Assembly: GCA_963777515.1 (NCBI GenBank)
Contig: CAVZQU010000015.1
Coordinates: 1-64,000, forward strand
Length of the DNA stretch: 64,000 nt
Origin: CAVSWT01 sp963777515
GTDB lineage: Bacteria; Bacteroidota; Ignavibacteria; Ignavibacteriales; Ignavibacteriaceae
Reading direction: 5' to 3'
Shown here: positions 55,828 through 63,025 of the stretch, piece after piece
Numbering within the stretch: position 1 is the stretch's first letter
Layout of the letters: each line of letters starts with the position of its first letter
Notes under the pieces: generated by a model
Database searches by the model: none
The model's input: only the letters and a program-made list of their open reading frames with translations
Told to the model about the DNA's origin: nothing
Position numbers and translations under genes: made by a program

Positions 55828-56481
55828 TTAAGAGAATAAAACATCTTGAAAAGAATAAAATCCATTTTTCTTATTTAACAAAAAGTAAGCTGATTTAACA
55901 GCACCTTCTGCAAAGGTTCTTCTTGAAGTCGCACTGTGCTTAATGCTGATTACTTCTCCAAGTCCGCCAAAAGAAACTTCGTGATCGCCGGGAACATTTC
56001 CTAATCTTAATGATGAAATATTTACTTCTTTTCCAATAGCATTTTTTAACATAATTGCTGTGCCGGAAGGTTTGTCTTTTTTAAATCGGTGATGTGTTTC
56101 TGAAATTTCAATATCCCAATCAGCTAAAGTTTGAGATAACATTTGAACGCATTTAATTAACATTTGAATACCGACAGAAAAGTTGAAGCTTTGTACAACT
56201 GCGATTTTTTGAGATATATTTTTTAATTGCTTTAATTGATCTTCAGATAATCCTGTGGTCCCGCAAACTAATGGACAGTTAAAAGATAACGCATATTGGA
56301 TTGATTTTTCAAATGCAATTGGTAACGAAAAATCTATTAATACTTCAGGTTTATCTTTTTCCCATTCACCGTTGATGTCATATTTAAAAACTAATTCGTT
56401 TTCATTTTCATTCATTACATTAATAATTTCTTTTCCCATTCTTCCGGAAGCACCTATTATTCCGTATTTAATTTTCTGCAT
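55828..56481 (-). CDS. dapB: 4-Hydroxy-tetrahydrodipicolinate reductase
   Basis: DapB reduces the DapA product with NAD(P)H. The 217-residue protein has the nucleotide site YGIIGASGRMGKEIINVM, LVCGTTGLSEDQLKQL, the active-site helix SFNFSVGIQMLIKCV, the catalytic EISETHHRFKKDKPSGTA and EVSFGGLGEVISIKHSATSR. It is shorter than the roughly 270-residue E. coli enzyme, as in many Bacteroidota. Its start lies inside the last 14 bases of dapA, so translation is coupled. Confidence 0.95.
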   Translation of the reverse strand: MQKIKYGIIGASGRMGKEIINVMNENENELVFKYDINGEWEKDKPEVLIDFSLPIAFEKSIQYALSFNCPLVCGTTGLSEDQLKQLKNISQKIAVVQSFNFSVGIQMLIKCVQMLSQTLADWDIEISETHHRFKKDKPSGTAIMLKNAIGKEVNISSLRLGNVPGDHEVSFGGLGEVISIKHSATSRRTFAEGAVKSAYFLLNKKNGFYSFQDVLFS

Positions 56482-57358
56482 AGCTCATCCTTAAAACTTT
56501 CATTTCTGATTCGACTAAATTCATAGTATTCTCCGATGCTTTTATCAAAGGAAGTCTTAAAGTATTTTTAGCAAAACCTAATAAGCTTACAGCATATTTA
56601 ACCGGGATTGGATTTGATTCGACAAAAAGTAAATTCATAAACTTTAAATACTTATTATTAATCTTTTGAGCTGAAGAATAATCATTATTTAATATTGCAG
56701 ATGACAGCTCTCTAATTTCTTTTGGAAATACATTGGAAGCTACAGAAATAATTCCATCGCCACCAAGAGCCATTATGGGCATTGTTTGATCATCATTACC
56801 TGAAAAGACTAAAAAATTATCCGGTTTCATAGAAATTAATTTAGCAATTTGTGAAATATCTCCGCTTGCTTCTTTCATCCCTACAACGTTTTTACACAAT
56901 TGATTTATTTTCAATGCAGTTTCAGGTAAAACATTCATGCCTGTTCTGCTTGGAACATTATATAACAGAATTGGGAGAGCAGTTCTTTCCGCAATATATT
57001 GGTAGTGCTCAATAATGCTTTGCTGCGTACCTTTATTGTAATAAGGATTAACTATTAACAAACCGGAAACATTAAACTTTTCGGCGGCTTTATTTAATTC
57101 GACAACATGTTTGGTATCATTCGTCCCGGTTCCAATGATAATTGGAACTTTACCGTTAGCTTCATCAACTACTGTTTCTATAATTTTATTTCTTTCAGTT
57201 TCATTGATTGTCGGGGCTTCACCTGTTGTGCCGAGAACTACTAAGCAATCAACTTCACCTTCAATTTGAAATTGTACAAATTTTTTTAAAGAAGTTAAAT
57301 CAATACTTAGATCATCTTTAAAAGGAGTTATTATAGCAGTGCCTGTTCCCTTGAACAT
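56468..57358 (-). CDS. dapA: 4-Hydroxy-tetrahydrodipicolinate synthase
   Basis: DapA condenses pyruvate with aspartate semialdehyde, the entry to lysine and diaminopimelate. The 296-residue protein shows GTGTAIITPFKDD, VLGTTGEAPTINETE, the Schiff-base lysine in VGMKEASGDISQI, the tyrosine in LYNVPSRTGMNV and FSGNDDQTMPIMALGGDGIISVASNV. It is the first gene of the lysine operon dapA-dapB-dapH-lysC-M20 deacetylase. Between it and the lysine attenuator lies a 119-base MITE-like element, so the leader RNA is unusually long. Confidence 0.97.
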   Translation of the reverse strand: MFKGTGTAIITPFKDDLSIDLTSLKKFVQFQIEGEVDCLVVLGTTGEAPTINETERNKIIETVVDEANGKVPIIIGTGTNDTKHVVELNKAAEKFNVSGLLIVNPYYNKGTQQSIIEHYQYIAERTALPILLYNVPSRTGMNVLPETALKINQLCKNVVGMKEASGDISQIAKLISMKPDNFLVFSGNDDQTMPIMALGGDGIISVASNVFPKEIRELSSAILNNDYSSAQKINNKYLKFMNLLFVESNPIPVKYAVSLLGFAKNTLRLPLIKASENTMNLVESEMKVLRMSYAEN

Positions 57359-57402
57359 TTTGTTTCCTTATTTGTTTAAGAATTTTGACCTACCTGCTAT
57401 TA

Positions 57403-57521
57403 GAGAGTATTGCAGAACCAAGTTTTACTGTCACATTGAGCTTGTCGAAATGTGAATTTATCTTTAAATATCAGTCTTCGACAAGCTCAGACTGACAACG
57501 CTAAACTTCTGCAACATTCTC
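57403..57521. repeat. MITE-like nested palindrome between the lysine attenuator and dapA
   Basis: GAGAGTATTGCAGAA (57403-57417) and TTCTGCAACATTCTC (57507-57521) are inverted repeats with 13 of 15 matches. Inside, GAGCTTGTCGAA and TTCGACAAGCTC are perfectly complementary, and each sits in its own hairpin (TCACATT...AATGTGA and CAGTCT...AGACTG). The design matches elements 1-3 at 11.7-12.6 kb. Confidence 0.65.
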
Positions 57522-57540
57522 GTTACTCAGGTTAAAAAAA

Positions 57541-57577
57541 ACAAAAAAAAACCGGCTCTATTGCTAAAGCCGGTTTA
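57541..57577 (-). terminator. Attenuator terminator of the lysine operon
   Basis: On the reverse strand AAACCGGCTT (about 57577-57568) pairs with AGCCGGTTT and is followed by eight to nine T (to about 57543). The left arm CCGGCTTTAGC (57573-57563) can alternatively pair over 11 bases, with G-U pairs, with GCTGAAGTTGG at codons 20-23 of the leader (57614-57604). The stem is closely related to that of the thr attenuator. Confidence 0.85.
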
Positions 57578-57599
57578 GGAAAATTTTGTATCTATATTA

Positions 57600-57671
57600 T
57601 TAACCAACTTCAGCGTATAAGCGGAATTTTTTCTTCGCCTTTATCTTTATTTCGTTGGTTTTGTTTTTCAT
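57600..57671 (-). CDS. Lysine leader peptide
   Basis: A 23-codon ORF runs from ATG 57669-57671 to TAA 57600-57602. Seven codons are lysine (2, 4, 9, 11, 13, 14, 15), ending in three in a row. The peptide then reads FRLYAEVG. It lies between a promoter and a terminator upstream of dapA, exactly as the threonine leader lies before thrA. Stalling at codons 13-15 would free codons 20-23, which can pair with the terminator's left arm. A leader peptide for lysine is rarely reported; lysine genes are usually under a lysine riboswitch. The ribosome binding site is weak, and AT-rich DNA favours AAA/AAG codons by chance, so the inference rests on the whole architecture. Confidence 0.75.
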   Translation of the reverse strand: MKNKTNEIKIKAKKKFRLYAEVG

Positions 57672-57699
57672 TTAAAATTCTTTGAGATTTAATTAAGCG

Positions 57700-57730
57700 C
57701 AAAAGTAAACTGAAAAAAATTATATGTCAA
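57700..57730 (-). promoter_or_regulatory. Promoter of the lysine operon
   Basis: Reverse strand: TTGACA (57730-57725), 17 bases, TACTTTTG (57707-57700). It matches the thr promoter in both boxes and in spacing. The leader ATG is about 29 bases downstream. Confidence 0.8.
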
Positions 57731-57941
57731 ATTTTATTTTTTAAATTTAAGAATTGTTTTATCTTAAATTCAATTTAAGGAATAGAATTTCGATAATTAA
57801 AATAATTGAACACTATTAAGATAGATTTTAAATTTCAAACTTTTTACATTTTCTTTTAATCGCGAAAAGAACTTTTTCAATTTCAAAATTAGAGGTAAAA
57901 AAAAGCCCTTATAAAAAAAATCTTATAAATAATTAAATAAC

Positions 57942-57971
57942 TTGACAATAAATCATTGGTACCTTATTTTG
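57942..57971 (+). promoter_or_regulatory. Promoter of the ilv-leu operon
   Basis: TTGACA (57942-57947), 17 bases, TATTTTG (57965-57971). The -7 box is one T short of TAnnTTTG, but the -35 and spacing match the thr and lys promoters. The first leader ORF starts 17 bases downstream. Confidence 0.65.
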
Positions 57972-57988
57972 CAACACGATTTAAAATT

Positions 57989-58144
57989 ATGTACGACAAT
58001 AGTAGAAATATTACCCTCAAATTAAGTGCTATTAACAAAAAGAATAACACTAATGTTGTCGTGCGTGATAACAACCTTTCTTTAGATATCATCATTGGAA
58101 TTTCTATTATTATTAGCCTACTAGGAATAATTATTCTACGCTAA
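57989..58144 (+). CDS. Branched-chain amino acid leader peptide 1
   Basis: A 51-codon ORF from ATG 57989 lies directly behind a promoter and about 450 bases before ilvB. It holds 12 Ile, 7 Leu and 3 Val codons. Three Val come first (NVVV), then Leu residues, then a dense run ending LLGIIILR before TAA 58142-58144. Stalling over the last Ile/Leu codons would leave GGTCAATCCC (58153-58162) free, which can pair over ten bases with the left arm of the following hairpin. A small membrane protein is an alternative reading, since the end is hydrophobic, but the promoter, codon run and hairpin together favour a regulatory leader. Confidence 0.65.
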   Translation: MYDNSRNITLKLSAINKKNNTNVVVRDNNLSLDIIIGISIIISLLGIIILR

Positions 58145-58192
58145 TAAGCATAGGTCAATCCCAAATCAAATCAAAAAAATAAAGTTAAAAGA

Positions 58193-58236
58193 TTCGGGGT
58201 TGGCCGAAACCCGAAGATTGTATTTAAAGATTTTTA
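58193..58236 (+). terminator. Candidate attenuator terminator of the ilv operon
   Basis: TTCGGGGTT (58193-58201) pairs with AAACCCGAA (58207-58215) with one mismatch, followed by a T-rich stretch (to 58236). The part GGGGTTGGCC (58196-58205) can alternatively pair with GGTCAATCCC (58153-58162) just after the leader stop. The T-run is weaker than in the thr and lys attenuators. Confidence 0.55.
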
Positions 58237-58266
58237 ACTAATTATTTATAAATTAAGAGAGGCGAT

Positions 58267-58443
58267 GTGAGATCGTATTTAACAAATAAAGGTAAATTTA
58301 GTTGTGCTTCCACAAGATGCTTTAGGAATTTTACCTTTCTCACCACAAGTGTTGTTTCCAAACAACATCTCATCACCAGCTTCGACATTGCAATTATATT
58401 GTTGATTCTAATCCCGGTTTCCGGGATAATACTATACATATAA
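58267..58443 (+). CDS. Branched-chain leader-like ORF 2
   Basis: A second ORF of 58 codons starts at GTG 58267, preceded by AGAGAGG, and ends at TAA 58441-58443. Its end (TSFDIAIILLILIPVSGIIL) resembles the end of leader 1: TNVV...LSLDIIIGISII...GIII against TSVV...ITSFDIAIILL...GIIL. It looks like a diverged tandem copy. Two perfect short hairpins lie inside it (TGTTGTTT/AAACAACA at 58350-58367 and ATCCCGG/CCGGGAT at 58411-58427). It may be a second regulatory leader or a small single-helix membrane protein. No strong terminator follows it before ilvB. Confidence 0.45.
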   Translation: MRSYLTNKGKFSCASTRCFRNFTFLTTSVVSKQHLITSFDIAIILLILIPVSGIILYI

Positions 58444-58602
58444 AACCAATTTCATTTATACATATTTAATTTGTTGTTCTGAATTATTTGTTCTTCAAAA
58501 ATTAAATTGATTTGAAGGAGAAAATTTTTTACACAAGTAAAAAAGAATTAATATAGAATTAGATCAATTGAAATAATTAAGTAGCTAGAAAGGACCTTAT
58601 AT

Positions 58603-60322
58603 ATGCAATCCAAGAAATCGCTAATGTCTGGTGCAGATATATTTTTTGAATGTTTAAAAAGAGAAAAAGTTGAATATATTTTCGGGTACCCTGGTGGCGC
58701 TGTTCTTAAACTATATGAAAAATTATATGATGTAGATTATATAAAACATATTCTGGTGAGACATGAACAAGGTGCGGCTCATATGGCTGAAGGATATGCA
58801 AAAGCAAGCGGAAAAGTCGGAGTGGTATTAGTAACTTCTGGTCCAGGTGCAACTAATACTGTAACTGGTATTGCTGATGCTTATATGGATTCTGTCCCGA
58901 TCGTTGTTTTTACCGGACAAGTGCCTAGTAACTTAATCGGAAATGATGCTTTTCAAGAAGCTGATATTGTTGGAATAACCCGGCCGATTACAAAACATAA
59001 TTTTCTTGTGAGAGACGTGAAGGAACTCGCAACAACTATTAAAAAAGCTTTTTACATTGCATCCACCGGTAGGCCAGGTCCGGTTTTAGTTGATTTACCT
59101 AAAGATGTTGTAGCTTCGGAATGCGAATTTGAATATCCGGAAAAAATTGAAATGCGTGGTTACAAACCAAACTTTCTTGGTCATCAAAACCAGATTAAGA
59201 AGGCTGCTGAAATAATTAAAAATGCAAAAAGGCCTTTATTATATGTAGGCGGTGGTGTTATCATGTCTGAAGGTTATCGTGAGTTAAGATTATTTGCAAA
59301 AGAAAATAACTTACCAGTTACTATGACATTACAAGGATTAGGTGCGTTTCCAATGTCTGATTCACAATCTTTGGGAATGCTCGGAATGCATGGTACTTAT
59401 TGGGCTAATCAAGCTGTTAATAATTGTGACGTTCTTGTTTCATTAGGTGCTCGATTTGATGATCGCGTTACCGGCAAGATTGATCAATTTGCTACTAAGG
59501 CTTATAAAATTCATGTTGATATTGATCCAACTTGTATCGACAAAAATGTTGTAGTTGATTTACCAATTGTCGGTGATGTTAAACATGTTCTAGCTGAATT
59601 AGCTTCTGAAATGAATACACCTCTTCCAATAAAAGATTGGTGGGAACAAATTGAAAAATGGAAAAACGAATGTCCGCTTCATTATGAAAATGGAGATGGA
59701 AGGCTTCGTTCAGAATATGTATTAAGTAGAATATCTGAAAAGACAAAAGGTGAAGCAGTTATTATTACAGATGTCGGTCAGCATCAAATGTGGACCACGC
59801 AATATTTCCAATTTAATCATCCCCGCTCACATTTAACTAGCGGCGGATTAGGAACTATGGGTTTTTCTGTTCCTGCTTCAATCGGTGCTGCTTTTGCAGT
59901 TAAAGATAGGCCGATAATTTCTATTAGCGGTGACGGCGGATTCCAGATGAATATGCAGGAATTAATAACTGCGTCATATAATAAACTGCCGATTAAATTT
60001 TTCATATTGAATAATAGTTTCCTCGGTATGGTTAGGCAATGGCAGGAATTATTTCATGCAGAAAAATTCAGCTTTACAGATCTTATCTGACAGTAATCCT
60101 GACTTTGTAAAAGTTGGCGAAGCATTTGGTGTGAAATCTTTTTCAACCAACAGCCCTAAAAATGTTGATAGTCTTCTAGATGAAGCTCTTAATTATAATG
60201 ATGGGCCTGTACTAATTGAATTTAAGACTGTTAAGGAAGATATGGTTTTCCCGATCATTCCGGCAGGCAAATCAGTAAATGAAATCATGACTAAACGTCT
60301 TGATCCAAAGGAGATGATATAA
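58603..60322 (+). CDS. ilvB: Acetolactate synthase large subunit (frameshifted)
   Basis: IlvB joins two pyruvates, or pyruvate and 2-oxobutyrate, with ThDP, FAD and Mg2+. The N-terminal domain has YIFGYPGGAVLKLYEKL and the catalytic glutamate in LVRHEQGAAHMAEGYAKASGK. GPGATNTVTGIADAYMDSVPIVVFTGQV, then GVIMSEGYRELRLFA and the ThDP-binding SISGDGGFQMNMQEL follow. A frame change near 60085 separates the last 80 residues (SDSNPDFVKVGEAFGVKSF). The joined length of about 573 residues is normal. ATG 58603 follows AGAAAGGA. It heads ilvB-ilvN-ilvC-leuB-leuA, behind an attenuator-like leader region. Confidence 0.96.
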
Positions 60323-60325
60323 TTT

Positions 60326-60841
60326 ATGAAACATACAATTTCTGTTCTTGTAGAAAACCAATTTGGAACTTTTAACCGCGTGGTGACAATGTTCAGTGGA
60401 AAAGGTTTCAACGTTCATAGTATGTCCATTGGTGAAACAGAAACTCCCGAGGTTTCAAGAATGACGCTTGTAACTTCCGGCGATGACAAAATAATTGAAC
60501 AGGTCGTAAAACAGCTTAACCGCTTGATTGATACAATTAAAGTTGTGGATTTAACCGGGCAGCCAAGAACTGAAAGAGAGTTAGCATTGATTACTGTTTT
60601 TTATCAGAAAGGAACAAGGGCCGAAATAACAAATATAGCCAGCATTTTTAGAGGCAAAATTGTTGACATAAATAATAAAACTATTACACTTGAAATAACC
60701 GGGCCGCCTGATAAAATTGAAGCAGCTGTAAATGTTCTTGATCCTTATGGTATTAAGGAAATGGCTCGTTCTGGTACCGTTGCTTTGAAACGAGGCGAAC
60801 AGTTAAGAAAAGAAAAAGAAGAATCAGTACAAACACAATAA
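60326..60841 (+). CDS. ilvN: Acetolactate synthase small (regulatory) subunit
   Basis: IlvN activates IlvB and confers valine feedback inhibition. The 171-residue protein starts with an ACT domain (HTISVLVENQFGTFNRVVTMFSGKGFNVHSMSIGETE) and has a C-terminal ACT-like domain with RELALITVF and ITLEITGPPDKIEAAVNVLDPYGIKEMARSGTVAL. It begins three bases after the ilvB stop, so the subunits are made together. ilvC follows after 18 bases behind AAAGGA. Confidence 0.96.
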   Translation: MKHTISVLVENQFGTFNRVVTMFSGKGFNVHSMSIGETETPEVSRMTLVTSGDDKIIEQVVKQLNRLIDTIKVVDLTGQPRTERELALITVFYQKGTRAEITNIASIFRGKIVDINNKTITLEITGPPDKIEAAVNVLDPYGIKEMARSGTVALKRGEQLRKEKEESVQTQ

Positions 60842-60859
60842 AATTAAAGGAAAATAATC

Positions 60860-61876
60860 ATGAAAGTTTATTATGATGAGGATGCATCATTAGATTTATT
60901 ACTAGATAAAAAAGTTGCCGTATTGGGATTTGGAAGTCAAGGTCACGCACATGCACTTAACCTAAAAGAAAGTGGAGCTAATGTTTCAGTTGGTTTGAGG
61001 CCAAGCAGTGATAAATGGGCAAAAGCTGAAGCAACAGGATTAACTGTTAAATCTATTCCTGATGCAGTTAAAGATGCAGATGTAATAATGGTTCTTCTAC
61101 CTGATCAAAATCAAAAAGAAGTATATGATAGAGATATAGCACCAAATTTAAAATCAGGTGATACACTTGCATTCGCACATGGATTTAATATTCATTACAA
61201 ACAAATTGTTCCGCCAAAAGATGTTAATGTTATGATGATTGCTCCTAAAAGTCCGGGACATTTAGTTAGAAGAACTTATATTGAAGGAGCTGGTGTTCCA
61301 TCATTAATTGCAATTCATCAAGATCCAAGCGGCAAAACAAAAGATTTAGCTTTAGCATGGGCAAAAGGAATCGGTTCAACAAAAGCTGGAGTAATTGAAA
61401 CAAATTTCAAGAACGAAACAGAAACTGATTTATTTGGTGAACAAGCTGTTCTTTGCGGCGGTTCTGCAGAATTAATTAAAGCTGGATTTGATACTTTGGT
61501 TGAAGCGGGATATCCGGCTGAACTTGCTTATTTCGAATGTATGCATGAAATGAAATTAATTGTTGATCTTTATTATGAAGGCGGCCTTTCAAGAATGAAT
61601 TATTCCGTAAGTGATACTGCAGAGTACGGCGGAATGACAAGAGGCAGCAGATTAATAACACAAGAAACCAGGAAAGAAATGAAGAAGATTCTTTCTGAAG
61701 TTCAGTCAGGGCAATTCGCAAAAGAATGGCTTGATGAATATAATTCCGGGCAAAAAAATATGGAAAAACTAAGAGAAGAAAATAGAAATCATCCAATTGA
61801 AAAAGTTGGTTCAAAATTAAGAGAAATGATGAGCTGGTTATTTCAAAAGAATAAAAAGCATGAGGTGGGTGTATGA
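60860..61876 (+). CDS. ilvC: Ketol-acid reductoisomerase
   Basis: IlvC isomerises and reduces acetolactate with NADPH and Mg2+. The 338-residue class I enzyme has the Rossmann motif VLGFGSQGHAHALNLKESG, VSVGLRPSSDKW, VMMIAPKSPGHLVRRTY with the catalytic His-Gly segment AFAHGFNIHY, FGEQAVLCGG and the metal-binding ECMHEMKLIVDLYYEGGLSRM. The loop after the second strand (GLRPSSDKWAKA) has Arg and Ser, which suits NADPH. Its stop overlaps leuB in ATGA. Confidence 0.97.
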   Translation: MKVYYDEDASLDLLLDKKVAVLGFGSQGHAHALNLKESGANVSVGLRPSSDKWAKAEATGLTVKSIPDAVKDADVIMVLLPDQNQKEVYDRDIAPNLKSGDTLAFAHGFNIHYKQIVPPKDVNVMMIAPKSPGHLVRRTYIEGAGVPSLIAIHQDPSGKTKDLALAWAKGIGSTKAGVIETNFKNETETDLFGEQAVLCGGSAELIKAGFDTLVEAGYPAELAYFECMHEMKLIVDLYYEGGLSRMNYSVSDTAEYGGMTRGSRLITQETRKEMKKILSEVQSGQFAKEWLDEYNSGQKNMEKLREENRNHPIEKVGSKLREMMSWLFQKNKKHEVGV

Positions 61877-62970
61877 ATTTAAAAATAACTTTACTGCCGG
61901 GTGATGGCATCGGCCCTGAAGTTGTTGACAGTGCAGTAAAAGTAATGAAAATTGCTGCAGAAAAATTTAATGTTAATTTAAATTTTAACGAACAGTTGGT
62001 TGGCGGCGCATCTTATGATAAATATAATACTCCATTAACCGATGAGACACTTCAAGTTTGCTATGATTCTGACGCTGTATTTTTAGGAGCTGTTGGCGGA
62101 CCAAAGTGGGAAAGCCTTCCACATAATCAAAAACCTGAAGCAGCATTGCTAAAGCTAAGAAAAGCTTTAGGTCTTTATACAAATATTCGTCCCGCTAAAG
62201 TATATAAATCACTTTTATCTTCTTCTACATTAAAGCCCGAAGTTCTTGAAGGTACAGATTTGGTTATTCTACGTGAACTAACCGGCGATGTTTATTTCTG
62301 TGAACCGCGTGGCTATGATGAAAAGTCAGGCTGGAATACCATGGCTTATACTTATGAAGAAGTTGAAAGGATTGCAAGACGTGCATTTGAAATCGCAAGT
62401 AAAAGAAGCGGCAGAGTAACTTCTGTTGATAAAGCAAATGTACTTGAAACATCACAGTTCTGGCGAAAAGTTGTTCATAAAATTCATGAAGATTATCCTG
62501 ATATTGAACTTAATGATATGTATGTTGATAATGCTGCAATGCAGTTAGTTAGAAATCCGAAACAGTTTGATGTTATATTAACTCAAAATCTTTTTGGGGA
62601 TATTCTAAGTGATATAGCTGCTATGATAACCGGAAGTTTAGGAATGCTTCCATCAGCAAGTACCGGCAGCCGTTATGCAATGTATGAACCGGTTCATGGA
62701 AGTGCTCCTGATATTGCCGGACAAAGTAAAGCAAACCCGCTTGCCACAATTGCTTCCGCTGCAATGATGTTCTCCCTTTCATTCCAGATGAGTAAAGCTG
62801 CAGATTTAATAGATATGGCGATAGACAAAACTTTACAAATCGGTTATAGGACAGCAGATATTTATACTAAAGGAACAACTTTAGTTTCGACAACCGAAAT
62901 GACTTCAATGGTAATTGATAATTTTAATCAAATATACGATGAACAAGCGCTAGGTGTTTTTACTCTATAA
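61873..62970 (+). CDS. leuB: 3-Isopropylmalate dehydrogenase
   Basis: LeuB oxidatively decarboxylates 3-isopropylmalate for leucine synthesis using NAD+. The 365-residue protein has LLPGDGIGPEVVDSAVKVM, AVGGPKWESLPHNQKPEAALLKLRKALGLYTNIRPAKV, the substrate arginines in LRELTGDVYFCEPRG, DKANVLETSQFWRKVV, VDNAAMQLVRNPKQFDVILTQNLFGDILSDIAAMITGSLGMLPSAS and EPVHGSAPDIAGQSKANPLA. The long ELTGD loop indicates LeuB rather than isocitrate dehydrogenase. Translation is coupled to ilvC through ATGA. leuA follows after 55 bases; leuC and leuD are not seen. Confidence 0.96.
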   Translation: MNLKITLLPGDGIGPEVVDSAVKVMKIAAEKFNVNLNFNEQLVGGASYDKYNTPLTDETLQVCYDSDAVFLGAVGGPKWESLPHNQKPEAALLKLRKALGLYTNIRPAKVYKSLLSSSTLKPEVLEGTDLVILRELTGDVYFCEPRGYDEKSGWNTMAYTYEEVERIARRAFEIASKRSGRVTSVDKANVLETSQFWRKVVHKIHEDYPDIELNDMYVDNAAMQLVRNPKQFDVILTQNLFGDILSDIAAMITGSLGMLPSASTGSRYAMYEPVHGSAPDIAGQSKANPLATIASAAMMFSLSFQMSKAADLIDMAIDKTLQIGYRTADIYTKGTTLVSTTEMTSMVIDNFNQIYDEQALGVFTL

Positions 62971-63025
62971 TTAAATTATTAGTTGAAAAAAATTCATAAA
63001 TAAATTTTTAAATAAGGAAATAAAA

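Noticed and set aside
57600..57671. Lysine riboswitch (L-box) before dapA
   Set aside because: The space between promoter and terminator is only about 150 bases and is filled by the lysine-rich ORF; I see no five-stem L-box layout. A covariance-model search would be decisive.
58242..58439. Reverse-strand ORF of 65 codons before ilvB
   Set aside because: It is antisense to the second leader-like ORF, which has a ribosome binding site, a similar partner upstream and the right orientation.
61476..61910. Reverse-strand ORF of 144 codons over ilvC
   Set aside because: It is fully antisense to ilvC, with leucine- and serine-rich shadow composition.
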